Origin: a virus
Strand: one strand, 5' to 3'
Length of the DNA stretch: 42,785 bases
IMG/VR virus record: IMGVR_UViG_3300044522_000440
Coordinates: 1-42,785 of that record
Numbering within the stretch: position 1 is the stretch's first letter; every line of letters starts with the position of its first letter. Below are positions 30,757-39,468 of the stretch, in pieces. The notes below the pieces were generated by a model, which did no database searches, was not told the DNA's origin, and was given only the letters and a program-made list of their open reading frames with translations. The position numbers were made by a program, and so were the translations under genes.

Positions 30757-31440
30757 ATGTATCTTATAAGCAACATCCCGTACTTTAAGTGCTGGGTCCG
30801 AAAAGAGTTTACCAACGGCCACCAGAACTACCACGGCGAGTACATTCATGCGCTGGCTGTTGCAGTTACCACGATGCCGGACAGGTGCTTGTCGTTTCAG
30901 CTGATCTTTACCGGGTGTGAGGCAGACGACGGCAGTCAGCCCAACGTGCACGGCGGGGCGATGTGGGCACGCATGCCCATCACTGCGTTGGTTGGGGATA
31001 TACCGCTCGACGAATGGCCCGAGCGCATGGAAACGCACTTGGTGCAGCCGTGGGACTGCAGCTCCTACCACCACTCCATCATCTCCCTTAACAACGCCAA
31101 GCCCTCCCAGTGGCTGTGCAAGATCGACAATCAGTTCTTCAAAGGCCGCTACCTTTTCACGGTGGATTACGCTGAAAGCGAAGTCGCTGAAGACCCTGCC
31201 CAGCACAAGCAGGCACACGTCCTCATCCTGACCGATGCTGGCAAGTGGACCGGAAATATTGTAGCCTTGCCGAACAATCGGGTGCGTGTTACAAGCCCAG
31301 CATACTGGGTCACCGGAGAAGGAGCGCCTGATTTTAAACCGAGCCAGTGGATACACTGTGCAGAGCAAGACGATTCGTATCTGGACCCTAACGTAACCTT
31401 CAACAACTTGTACGCGGAGAACGAAAATGATGAAAGCTAA
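30757..31440 (+). CDS. Conserved phage protein, unknown function
   Basis: A 227-residue protein starting MYLISNIPYFKCWVRKEF, with YHGEYIHALAVAVTTMPDR, CLSFQLIFTG, VHGGAMWARMPITALVGD, VQPWDCSSYHHSIISL and FFKGRYLFTVDYAE. I recognise these blocks as a widespread aquatic-phage protein near nozzle genes, with no known role. It is rich in aromatic residues and His, and has many conserved polar residues, so an enzyme is possible. GGAGG just before the ATG is a strong ribosome site. The stop overlaps the next start region. Confidence 0.78.
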   Translation: MYLISNIPYFKCWVRKEFTNGHQNYHGEYIHALAVAVTTMPDRCLSFQLIFTGCEADDGSQPNVHGGAMWARMPITALVGDIPLDEWPERMETHLVQPWDCSSYHHSIISLNNAKPSQWLCKIDNQFFKGRYLFTVDYAESEVAEDPAQHKQAHVLILTDAGKWTGNIVALPNNRVRVTSPAYWVTGEGAPDFKPSQWIHCAEQDDSYLDPNVTFNNLYAENENDES

Positions 31441-31741
31441 GGGTATGGCAGCAGGCGGTGCGGCTAAGAAGGGCATGCACAAGATGTCCGACGGCACCAT
31501 GATGAAAGACTCCGATATGAAAGGCATGAAAGCCGGCGGCATGGCAATGGTGATGAAAGACGGTAAGAAGGTCCCGGCGTTCGCCGCAGATGGTAAAGGT
31601 AAAATGGCTGCAGGCGGCATGGCTAAGAAAGGCTACGCAGCGGGTGGCATGGCTACCAAAGGCGGCGCTGCAGGCGGCAAGTCGAAAGTGCGTGGCGCTG
31701 GCATAGCTATTAAGGGTGTGCGTCCTGCCAAAATGATGTAA
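31427..31741 (+). CDS. Lys/Met/Gly/Ala repeat protein
   Basis: A 104-residue low-complexity protein. AAGGMAKKG-like units recur (MKAGGMAMVMKDGKK, AAGGMAKKGYAAGGMATKGG). It is strongly basic with no expected fold. It resembles the small protein at 18400 and may share a function. DNA binding inside the head, or a structural peptide, are possible. It overlaps the previous gene by 14 bases and has GGAGAACGAAA before its ATG. A second ATG is one codon later. Confidence 0.72.
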   Translation: MMKAKGMAAGGAAKKGMHKMSDGTMMKDSDMKGMKAGGMAMVMKDGKKVPAFAADGKGKMAAGGMAKKGYAAGGMATKGGAAGGKSKVRGAGIAIKGVRPAKMM

Positions 31742-31750
31742 AGGGCTTAG

Positions 31751-33616
31751 ATGGCGTACTTTCGACTTAATCTAGCTCCCGGCATCGATAAGCAGAACAC
31801 CGAATACGGTGCCGAGGGCGGCTGGACGAACTGCGATAACGTGCGGTTCAGATACGGCTTGCCCGAAAAAATAGGCGGCTGGATTAATTTTGAAGGTAAC
31901 GAAGTCTATCTGGTGGGCATGGTCAGTGAGGTGTTCACGTGGACCAGCCTGTCCGGTATCCCTCACGTCATCGTGGGTACGAATCGAAAATTGTACGTGT
32001 CGGTCAACGGGGGCTGGAGCGACATTACCCCGATCCGTGAGACCACGGTCGCTGGCGCAGTGACGTTTGCCGCCGTTACCGGCTCAGCCACGCTCACCGT
32101 CTCCGACAGCAGCCACGGCGCAATCGTGGGTGATTTCGTAACATTCTCAGGTGCTACCAGTCTTGGCGGCAATATCACTGCTGTCATCCTCAACGCTCAG
32201 TACGAAGTCACAACCGTTGTTAACGCAAACAGCTACACGGTCACTGCCCCTGTCGCGGCCAACTCCTCGGACGTGGCTAACGGCGGTGCGAGTGTCGTGG
32301 GTGCCTACCAGATCAACATCGGCACTGACGTGGACTTCTTCGACTTCGGTTGGGGCGTTGGCACGTGGGGCTTGAGCACATGGGGCACACCACGAACCTC
32401 TGGCACGGGCGTGGCACTGAACTCACGCGTGTGGCAGTTCGACAACTTCGGCGAAGATGCCATCTGTCAGCTGGTTAACGGCCAGACATTCCTGTGGGAC
32501 TTAAGTGCTGGTGCCGCGACCCGTGCAGCAGTGCTCTCCGGCGCCCCTACCAAAAGCACCTATGCTCTGGTCTCCACGCCGGATCGCCATCTGGTGTGCT
32601 TTGGTACAGAAACCTCGATAGGCTCGCCCTCAACGCAAGATCCGATGTTTGTGCGATTCTCCAATCAAGAGGAGATCACGCAGTTTGTCGAGAGCGCAAC
32701 GAACACGGCTGGCGGCCAACGGCTCACGGACGGTAACCGCATCGTCACGGCGATCAGATCGCGTGGTCAGATTCTGATCTTTACCGACACGGCGCTGCAC
32801 GGGCAGCAGTTCATTGGGCCACCCTTCACCTTCGGCTTCCAGCAGCTGGGCGCCAACTGCGGTTGCATCGGCCCTCACGCGGCGGTGGACGCGAACGGCG
32901 TTGCCTTCTGGATGGGCACCGAGGCCTTCTATGTGTTTGACGGTACGGTGAAAAAGCTCCCCTGCACCGTGCAGGATTACGTCTTTAAAGACCTCAATCA
33001 AGTGCAGAAGACCAAGGTCCACGTTGGCCTGAACAGTCAGTTCAACGAGGTAACATGGTGGTACTGCTCGATCACCAGCGACTTTATTGATCGCTGCGTT
33101 ACGTTCAATTACCTTGAGAACACATGGGCAATCGGCACGATGGCACGAACGGCGTGGGTAGATTTGAGCGCCTACCCCAAGCCGCTGGGCTCGAAATACG
33201 AGCCTGACGCAACCGACGCTACCATCAGCACGATCTACGGCCTGACTGCTGGCAGGGCGCTGATCTATCAGCATGAGACTGGCACAGACGACGTGGATCT
33301 GCCGCTGGCGTCCCTGCTGACGTCGGGCTACTTTGACATCGGCGACGGGGACAACATGCTGCTGATGTCGCGGTTCATACCCGACTTTCAGGATCAGGTG
33401 GGCAACCTGACAGTGCGGCTGCTGCTTCGCGCATTCCCGCAGGCACTGGCAAGCCCCAGCTCACTTGATCCGTACATCATTACGCCGACAACGCAGAAGG
33501 TAGACACCCGAGCGCGGGGTCGGCAGATCTCAATCACCATCGAGAACGACGAGCTGGGCGCTACATGGCGCTACGGTACGCTGCGTGTGGACATCCAGCC
33601 GGACGGCCTGCGATGA
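31751..33616 (+). CDS. Tail nozzle or DNA stabilisation protein, P22 gp10-like
   Basis: A 621-residue protein, beta-rich over its whole length. The start (LAPGIDKQNTEYGAEGGWTN) and CDNVRFRYGLPEKIGGW are the mark of the gp10-like hub or nozzle proteins of short-tailed phages. Later segments (VWQFDNFGEDAICQLVNG, HLVCFGTET, RSRGQILIFTDTALHG) are repeated propeller-type strands. Residues about 105-175 have an inserted Ig-like domain (VTFAAVTGSATLTVSDSS). It would close the tail below the adaptor and bind fibres. The ATG starts 9 bases after the previous stop. The end overlaps the next ATG (ATGA). Confidence 0.85.
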   Translation: MAYFRLNLAPGIDKQNTEYGAEGGWTNCDNVRFRYGLPEKIGGWINFEGNEVYLVGMVSEVFTWTSLSGIPHVIVGTNRKLYVSVNGGWSDITPIRETTVAGAVTFAAVTGSATLTVSDSSHGAIVGDFVTFSGATSLGGNITAVILNAQYEVTTVVNANSYTVTAPVAANSSDVANGGASVVGAYQINIGTDVDFFDFGWGVGTWGLSTWGTPRTSGTGVALNSRVWQFDNFGEDAICQLVNGQTFLWDLSAGAATRAAVLSGAPTKSTYALVSTPDRHLVCFGTETSIGSPSTQDPMFVRFSNQEEITQFVESATNTAGGQRLTDGNRIVTAIRSRGQILIFTDTALHGQQFIGPPFTFGFQQLGANCGCIGPHAAVDANGVAFWMGTEAFYVFDGTVKKLPCTVQDYVFKDLNQVQKTKVHVGLNSQFNEVTWWYCSITSDFIDRCVTFNYLENTWAIGTMARTAWVDLSAYPKPLGSKYEPDATDATISTIYGLTAGRALIYQHETGTDDVDLPLASLLTSGYFDIGDGDNMLLMSRFIPDFQDQVGNLTVRLLLRAFPQALASPSSLDPYIITPTTQKVDTRARGRQISITIENDELGATWRYGTLRVDIQPDGLR

Positions 33617-34323
33617 GTAAGATCACCAACGTCCGTCTGCCGAACGCTTCGACGCAGTACAGCCCGGAGCAGTTCAACCAGCTGGTGCGATCACTGGAGC
33701 AGGTGATTTTCCAGCTGAACAACAACTACACGCCGATCACCAGTGAGAACACTGCTGCTGCCGCAACGTGGATGAGCGCGGGCAGTGGAGCAGGCGGCGG
33801 GTTCGCTGGTGGAATACGTGGTTTTCAGATATCCAACGGTATGACGCAGCCCCACGCCATGCTGCTGTCAGACGCTGATCAGACAAGCGCCGGCATCACC
33901 AGCGAGAACTTGGTTACCTACAATACAGTCGCGTTGAGCAACGGTATCCGCGTGGTGGACAACACCAAGATCTTTGTGCCCTGCAGTGGGCAGTATCTGG
34001 TGACCTTCACACTGCAGATGACCAATCAAAGTAACACAGCAGCGGAGTTTGAGATCTGGGCGAAGGACACTGGGGTCAACTACCCCTTAAGTAATACCAG
34101 ATTTGATATACCCGCCCGTAAGACTGCGACCATCTGGGCGCATGTGGTGCCGGCAGTCACGGGCATTTTCACGGTCACCGACCCTGCAGTGAACTATCTG
34201 GAAATCGCGTGGTGGTCTGACAACGCAGACGTGTATATTGAGCATTACGCTGCCGGCACAAGCCCCACACGGCCTGAGATCCCGTCTGTGATCCTCACCA
34301 TCAACTTTGTTTCAGCCGGGTAA
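33613..34323 (+). CDS. Fibre protein with C1q/TNF-like head
   Basis: A 236-residue protein. The first 50 residues (STQYSPEQFNQLVRSLEQVI) are a helical attachment part. From about residue 65 the sequence has a jelly-roll pattern: MLLSDADQTSAGITSENLVT, NTKIFVPCSGQYLVTFTLQM, NTAAEFEIWAKDTG, TRFDIPARKTATIWAHVV and PSVILTINFVSAG. That fits the trimeric C1q-like tips of short-tailed phage fibres. It is placed directly after the nozzle gene (ATGA overlap), so it probably sits at the tail tip. ATG 33613 is chosen; upstream in-frame sequence lies inside the nozzle gene. Confidence 0.8.
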   Translation: MSKITNVRLPNASTQYSPEQFNQLVRSLEQVIFQLNNNYTPITSENTAAAATWMSAGSGAGGGFAGGIRGFQISNGMTQPHAMLLSDADQTSAGITSENLVTYNTVALSNGIRVVDNTKIFVPCSGQYLVTFTLQMTNQSNTAAEFEIWAKDTGVNYPLSNTRFDIPARKTATIWAHVVPAVTGIFTVTDPAVNYLEIAWWSDNADVYIEHYAAGTSPTRPEIPSVILTINFVSAG

Positions 34324-34330
34324 GTAGAGC

Positions 34331-34663
34331 ATGTCCAACAAGTATCTAAGAAAACCGCTTATACCCGATGCGACGACAGAAACGATCATTTACACGGTGC
34401 CAGCGGCCAACACAGCAGTGCTGTCGTCGCTACGAGTGACCAACGGCAACGCCGCAGTTGCGGCTATTTCAGTCAATCTGTACCCGGCTGGAGGCGCTAC
34501 GGCGCATCTGCTCTTGAAGACCTATCAGCTGCCCACGAATCAGACGATGGACGTCTTCAGCGGCGTCCCCTGTATCCTAGAAGCTACAGACGTGCTCAAG
34601 GTGATAGCAAGCGTGGCGACTGTAACGTTCGTGCTGTCATACCTAGAGGTGGACAGATCGTGA
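34331..34663 (+). CDS. Small beta-rich structural protein
   Basis: A 110-residue protein with short strands (TTETIIYTVPAANTAVLSSL, AAISVNLYPAGG, TNQTMDVFSGVPCILEA, TVTFVLSYLEVD). It looks like an Ig-like or jelly-roll subunit of the type found beside fibres in related phages. Its plan is close to that of the proteins at 17367 and 23219, with low identity. It follows the C1q-like fibre gene after 7 bases, with AAGTAGAGC before the ATG. Likely a tail or decoration part. Confidence 0.72.
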   Translation: MSNKYLRKPLIPDATTETIIYTVPAANTAVLSSLRVTNGNAAVAAISVNLYPAGGATAHLLLKTYQLPTNQTMDVFSGVPCILEATDVLKVIASVATVTFVLSYLEVDRS

Positions 34664-34664
34664 C

Positions 34665-34697
34665 AAAGGCTTGATAATTACCGTAATCCGTGCCTTT
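34665..34697 (+). terminator. Possible weak terminator
   Basis: AAAGGC (34665-34670) can pair with GCCTTT (34692-34697) with a small inner ATTAC/GTAAT stem. There is no good T tract, so termination would be weak. It lies directly after the stop at 34663, and the following ejection-protein genes start 80 bases on with no convincing promoter in between. Confidence 0.3.
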
Positions 34698-34742
34698 CGC
34701 ATGCGGCCCTGTGAGGCCCTAACCTACACTTAGGAATTCTTC

Positions 34743-36563
34743 ATGGCTGAAGCGATGATGCCGGGTATGGGCGCCCCCGAAATGGCCCCAACTGAGCCCT
34801 CTATTGACCAGATGGCTGCTTTCGAGCAGCTGCGTCAGCAGGTCTCCCCCACAGAAATCAATCGTGAGATTCTGGCGAGCGCAGAACAGGCAGATCCTGT
34901 CGCTGTGGCCGACTTCAAAAAAGAGTTGGCAGAGCTTGAGGTGGCCCCCGAGGTCATCGACATGCTCAACACGATGGTGGATGAGGTCCTTGCCAACCCG
35001 GGCGAGTACCCCGCGATTCGCCAGAAATATATGGCCATGGGCGTGGACGAAGAACTGCTGCCCGAGGCATTTGACGCAGGCCTGTTTGCCGCGCTCAATT
35101 TGGCACTCGACGAGCTCCGTGGACCGGGGACCATGATGCCTCCACAGGGCTTCGCCAATGGCGGCATTGCCAGCCTGAAGCCGATGGCCCGCGAGATGGC
35201 AGCGGCAGGCCGGTACGGCGACACTATGCTTGCCCACATCAGTCCCATGGAAGCCCAGATACTGCGCCGCTACGGCGGCAGCGGCACGATCAACCCCACA
35301 ACAGGGGCACCTGAGTTCTTCCTGAAAAAGATGTTCAAGAAGCTCGGCAAGACCGTTAAGAAATTCGCCAACACGACCATTGGCAAGATTGTGATCGGTA
35401 CCGCGCTCTTCATGGTTGCCGGGCCTGCCGCTGCCGGTCTGCTGGGCGCCTCTGCCGGCAGTGCGGTTGCAGCAGGTATCAGCGGCTTTGTCAGCGGTGC
35501 GGGAACGACCTTGATTGCGGGTGGCAACCTCAAGGAGTCTCTGAGGGCGGGAGCTATTGGTGGCATAACTGCGGGCGTGGCAAAGGGTGCCATGAATCGC
35601 TTTAGTGCGCCGCCCACGCCTGCTGGGGCGACAACTTCGCCTGCCACCGTGCGCACTGCAGAGGGCCTTACAAGTACCCCGCTTGAGGGGGGCTTAACGG
35701 CTCCCGCTGGGCCGAGTATGCCCAGTATGCCCAGTATCCCCACTGCAACAGCCCCTGCCAGCTCCGGATTTATGACCAGTGCGGAGGGCTTAGCCGCAGC
35801 CCAGCGACAAACAGCCGCGCTGGCCGCGCAAACTCCCGCCCCCACCTTCATGCAAAACCTCAAGGGGGCATTCACGCCCAATGACAACGTTGGTTTTGTA
35901 GAGGGGCTGAACAAGGCATTTAACCCCCTAGAAAGGGCTGCTGCAGGTAGTCAAAATGCGGCTATCGCGGGGGAGAAGGCCTTTACTGATGCTGTTACAA
36001 GGGGAAGAGCCTTAGGGGCCAGCACTGAGGAAATTCTCAGGCAGGCCACCGCTGCAAAAAACGCGGCAATAGTTGCCAACACAACGGGCGCTGTCTCCAA
36101 CTTCCTTCCAGCGGTCGGGGCAGGCCTTGGGATCATGTCGCTGGCAGGTGCTGGAGAAGAAGAGCCGCAGACGATCCCGCCGGGCTTTGAAGACTTTGCT
36201 CGGGGCATCAGCCCCGGAGCGCAGCTGCTGGCTAATGAGCCGCAGCGCTACGGCCTCAACTTCGGGGGCGTGCAGACCACCGCAACGCCGGAGACCTACA
36301 ACCCCTACACTTTCTATGCGCCCCAGCCCCAGCCCCGTCGTGCGGCCAAAGGTGGCACCATGGATAAGGCCTTCCCGCGCAAGAACGGCCCCATCAACGG
36401 CCCCGGCACGGGGACCTCGGACGATATTCCGGCGATGCTGTCCGACGGTGAATTTGTGTTTACTGCCAAGGCCGTGCGCGGCATGGGCAACGGGTCTCGG
36501 CGCGCTGGTGCCAAGAAAATGTACGCTCTCATGAAGAAACTGGAGGGTCGCCAGAATGGCTGA
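34743..36563 (+). CDS. Internal virion or ejection protein 1
   Basis: A 606-residue protein, helical and Met/Pro-rich at the start, with an acidic helical domain to about residue 125 and FANGGIASL after it. Residues about 213-281 form a Gly/Ala-rich membrane-type segment (IVIGTALFMVAGPAAAGLLG and following), suited to insertion in the host envelope during DNA entry. The C terminus carries the conserved DDIPAMLSDGEFVFTAKAVR block, common in ejection-related proteins of aquatic phages. CTTAGGAATTCTTC precedes the ATG. It is the first of four adjacent large genes for such proteins. Confidence 0.78.
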   Translation: MAEAMMPGMGAPEMAPTEPSIDQMAAFEQLRQQVSPTEINREILASAEQADPVAVADFKKELAELEVAPEVIDMLNTMVDEVLANPGEYPAIRQKYMAMGVDEELLPEAFDAGLFAALNLALDELRGPGTMMPPQGFANGGIASLKPMAREMAAAGRYGDTMLAHISPMEAQILRRYGGSGTINPTTGAPEFFLKKMFKKLGKTVKKFANTTIGKIVIGTALFMVAGPAAAGLLGASAGSAVAAGISGFVSGAGTTLIAGGNLKESLRAGAIGGITAGVAKGAMNRFSAPPTPAGATTSPATVRTAEGLTSTPLEGGLTAPAGPSMPSMPSIPTATAPASSGFMTSAEGLAAAQRQTAALAAQTPAPTFMQNLKGAFTPNDNVGFVEGLNKAFNPLERAAAGSQNAAIAGEKAFTDAVTRGRALGASTEEILRQATAAKNAAIVANTTGAVSNFLPAVGAGLGIMSLAGAGEEEPQTIPPGFEDFARGISPGAQLLANEPQRYGLNFGGVQTTATPETYNPYTFYAPQPQPRRAAKGGTMDKAFPRKNGPINGPGTGTSDDIPAMLSDGEFVFTAKAVRGMGNGSRRAGAKKMYALMKKLEGRQNG

Positions 36564-37680
36564 TATCTCAACTCAAACGCAAATAATGCGGGAAGCGCCT
36601 GAGATTGAGGCGTACAAGCTCGGCCTTTTACAGGAGGCGCGACGGCTCTACAACGACCCGATGATGCTCCCCGCTGTTGAGGCCGCAGGACTGTCCCCTG
36701 CCGAGCAGCAGGCGATGGATCTGGCCCGTCAAGGCATCGGCTCGTTCGAGCCCTATGTGCAGGCCGGCGCACAGGGACTGACGCAGGGCATGGATCTGAC
36801 GCAACGCGGTGCTCTGACCGCTGGTGCGGTTCAGACTGCCCCCATGTTCCAAGAAGCTCAGAACGTGATGGGCCGTGGCGTCCCTGTCCTTGGTCAGGGC
36901 ATCGGTGGTCTTCTGGGATCGGCGCAGGGCTACGATCCCAACATGGCAGCATCTTACATGAACCCCTACCAGCAGTCCGTGACCCAGAATGCGCTTAGGG
37001 AAATGGACAGGGAAGCAGGCATTGCCCGGCAGGGGCAGGCAGCGCAGGCCGTCGCCGCTGGAGCGTTCGGGGGCACCCGTGAGGGCGTGCAGCGCGCGGA
37101 GTTCGACTCACGGGTAGAGGACCTGAAAAACCAACGCATCATGCAAGACTATGCGCAGAACTATTTGCAGGCGCAGCAGGCCGCCATGCAGGGCTTTGAG
37201 TCGCAGCAGGGTCGTCAGCTGGCATCCAGTCAGGCCCTTGGTCAGGCGGCCTCGCAGTATGGTCAGCTCGGTCAGGGCATAGGCGCTCTCACCGCGCAGC
37301 AGGCGAGCACGGATCTGGCGAAGGCTGGCACTCTGGGTACTTTGGGCACCCAGATGGGCGCGCTCGGTTCGCAGTACGCCGGCCTTGGCGAGGCCACCCA
37401 GCGCCTTGGCGCTGGAGACGTGGGCCTGTTGGCAGGGCTTGGTGGTATCGAGCGTGGGGTCGCGCAGAATCAGCTGGATGCGATGCGTCAGACGCAGGTG
37501 CAGGAGGCCATGACTCCCTACCAGCAGCTTGGTTTCGTGTCCGACATCTATCGCGGCGCACCGACCACGTCGATGGCCCTCACTTCCCAGTCAGCACCGA
37601 GCGCGAGCCCGTTGCAAACGGCGGCGGGATTCGGCATCGCCGGCCTGTCCGCAGCGGCTGGCCTCAAAGGTCTCTTGTAG
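36556..37680 (+). CDS. Internal virion protein 2
   Basis: A 374-residue protein, strongly helical and rich in Gln, Ala and Gly. It contains EIEAYKLGLLQEARRL, YDPNMAASYMNPYQQSVTQN, then long Gln-rich helices (AQNYLQAQQAAMQGFESQQG), and a hydrophobic C terminus (AAGFGIAGLSAAAGLKGLL). The MNPYQQ motif is a landmark I associate with internal virion proteins of short-tailed aquatic phages. The start overlaps the previous gene's end by 8 bases, with GGAGGGTCG before the ATG. Likely ejected with the DNA; it has no recognised enzyme. Confidence 0.78.
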   Translation: MADISTQTQIMREAPEIEAYKLGLLQEARRLYNDPMMLPAVEAAGLSPAEQQAMDLARQGIGSFEPYVQAGAQGLTQGMDLTQRGALTAGAVQTAPMFQEAQNVMGRGVPVLGQGIGGLLGSAQGYDPNMAASYMNPYQQSVTQNALREMDREAGIARQGQAAQAVAAGAFGGTREGVQRAEFDSRVEDLKNQRIMQDYAQNYLQAQQAAMQGFESQQGRQLASSQALGQAASQYGQLGQGIGALTAQQASTDLAKAGTLGTLGTQMGALGSQYAGLGEATQRLGAGDVGLLAGLGGIERGVAQNQLDAMRQTQVQEAMTPYQQLGFVSDIYRGAPTTSMALTSQSAPSASPLQTAAGFGIAGLSAAAGLKGLL

Positions 37681-37689
37681 GAGTTGCCC

Positions 37690-39468
37690 ATGGCAAAGAA
37701 CAAAATGCAGATGGTCGAGGACGACCAGATTGAGAACGTGGGCATCATGTCGGGCTTCATGGACGATCTCGATGAGATGATGGGCGAGATCGATGACGAC
37801 ATGGACGATGGGGGCGATGACGACGAGAGCGACATGGCGAACATGCTGGGCCGTCGCCCAGACTCTCCTGAGATCCTCATGAACAACCTGCGTGGAGACT
37901 ACCGCTCGATCGACGCTCGTCGCGAAGAGCTCGCGGATCTTGTGGGCTACAACGCCGCTGCCGAGACGCCGGATGCGGTGCTGGCGATGCTGCAGCCTGT
38001 GCTCGCGAAGCAGGGCGTTGCTGCACTTCCGATGGGCGCTGCGGACGTAGGCCCGCTGCCCATGGATCCGCTGACAGGAATGCCCCCACAGGGCGGCCCG
38101 CCGCCCATGGACCCTGCGACGATGGGGATGCCTCCCGCGCCTGCGGCGCCGCCGATGATGGACCCTGCGATGATGGGGATGGCGCCGGAGGGCATTGCCT
38201 CGCTGCCGGCTGAGATGCCGATGCAAATGGCACGCGGGGGAATCGTCCAGCGTTTTCAAGAAGGTAACGGACCAGAAGCACCCGGCGGCGTTACCCAAGC
38301 ACCTTCTCCGCTAGACGCCTTTTTGGCAATGCGGGGGCAGACGCCGGGAGATACGATGGCACGTACACGTGAGCTGACTCCTGAGTATCAAGAGCTTCTC
38401 GGGGTGGCGGACAAGGACGCGATGCGCTCGCAGATGCTGTTCGACATTGCGAGGACGGCCTTGGGCTTTGCAGGCAACGTCGGCCCACAGGGCCAGAACT
38501 TGACGGGCTCGTTCGCCGCGCGTCTGGCAGGTGCTGCCAGTGAACTGCCGGCACAGATTGGCGCCCGCTCCGCCGCAGCACGCACCGCAGAGACGCAGGC
38601 ACGTCTGGCCGCCCTGCAGCAGGCTCAGTCCGAAAGAGAGGCTATTCTGGCCTCCAACACGGCGCTGTCGGCTGATCAGCGGGCAATCTTGCTGGAGCGT
38701 GAGAAGCGGATAAATGAGCTTGCGGATAGGGCTAGTTTTAGGCCAGCCACACCCGATGAGGCTGCACAGTTTAATGCTCTAGCCGGTCAAATTGATGAAA
38801 AAAGTGGTAGATTTTACCCAGCAAATCCCCCGTCTGGGATGTCTATCGTAAGCACCCCTGATGGCGGATTGCAACTAACGCAGGGGCCCGGCGCTGGCGC
38901 CAGCCGTGCAAGTGGTTTTGAGTACACCGTAGAGAACGGGGCCACTGTCGCCAGACCTATTCCGGGGACTCCGGCAGCAGCCGATGTTCAGGCACAGCGT
39001 GGCAAATTAGAGTCTGCCCTCTTAACTGGGCAAGACATGGTTGGGACAATTGAGAGTATTGTCGGTCGGCCTGCTGTAGAGGGTGGTGCTACGGCCATGG
39101 CTGCAGATCCAGACTTGGAATCTATCCTTGGCATGCTTCAGGGCCGAATGCCTCCGATGACGCAGGGTGGAGAGGATCTTAAAGTGAAAATTGAGCAGGT
39201 TGCTGGGGCTGCGTTTCTTCAGGCTTTTGAAACCCTCAAGGGTGCCGGAGCAATTACTCAAGAAGAAGGCAACAAAGCTACTGTAGCGATTGCCAGACTA
39301 AGCCGGACGCAAAGTCCAGAAGCATTTAAAGCCTCACTTTATGAGTTTGCTGATATTGTCAGGCGCGGTATGGACAAGGCTAGAGCCGATCTTGCGGCAC
39401 TTCCGCAGCCGGCAGCGCCAGCGACGACCGTCTTGCGCTTTGACGAGCAGGGGAACCCAATCCAATGA
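37690..39468 (+). CDS. Internal virion protein 3, Met/Pro/Gly-rich
   Basis: A 592-residue protein. The N terminus is acidic (DDLDEMMGEIDDDMDDGGDD), then DSPEILMNNLRGDYRSIDAR, then a Met/Pro-rich part (GMPPQGGPPPMDPATMGMP), an ARGGIVQRFQEG motif typical of this protein group, and a long helical C-terminal half containing DIARTALGFAGNVG. ATG 37690 follows AGGAGTTGCCC, which is a good ribosome site; a TTG 6 bases earlier is not preferred. The end overlaps the next start by ATGA. The role in the ejected complex is inferred from the gene order. Confidence 0.75.
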   Translation: MAKNKMQMVEDDQIENVGIMSGFMDDLDEMMGEIDDDMDDGGDDDESDMANMLGRRPDSPEILMNNLRGDYRSIDARREELADLVGYNAAAETPDAVLAMLQPVLAKQGVAALPMGAADVGPLPMDPLTGMPPQGGPPPMDPATMGMPPAPAAPPMMDPAMMGMAPEGIASLPAEMPMQMARGGIVQRFQEGNGPEAPGGVTQAPSPLDAFLAMRGQTPGDTMARTRELTPEYQELLGVADKDAMRSQMLFDIARTALGFAGNVGPQGQNLTGSFAARLAGAASELPAQIGARSAAARTAETQARLAALQQAQSEREAILASNTALSADQRAILLEREKRINELADRASFRPATPDEAAQFNALAGQIDEKSGRFYPANPPSGMSIVSTPDGGLQLTQGPGAGASRASGFEYTVENGATVARPIPGTPAAADVQAQRGKLESALLTGQDMVGTIESIVGRPAVEGGATAMAADPDLESILGMLQGRMPPMTQGGEDLKVKIEQVAGAAFLQAFETLKGAGAITQEEGNKATVAIARLSRTQSPEAFKASLYEFADIVRRGMDKARADLAALPQPAAPATTVLRFDEQGNPIQ

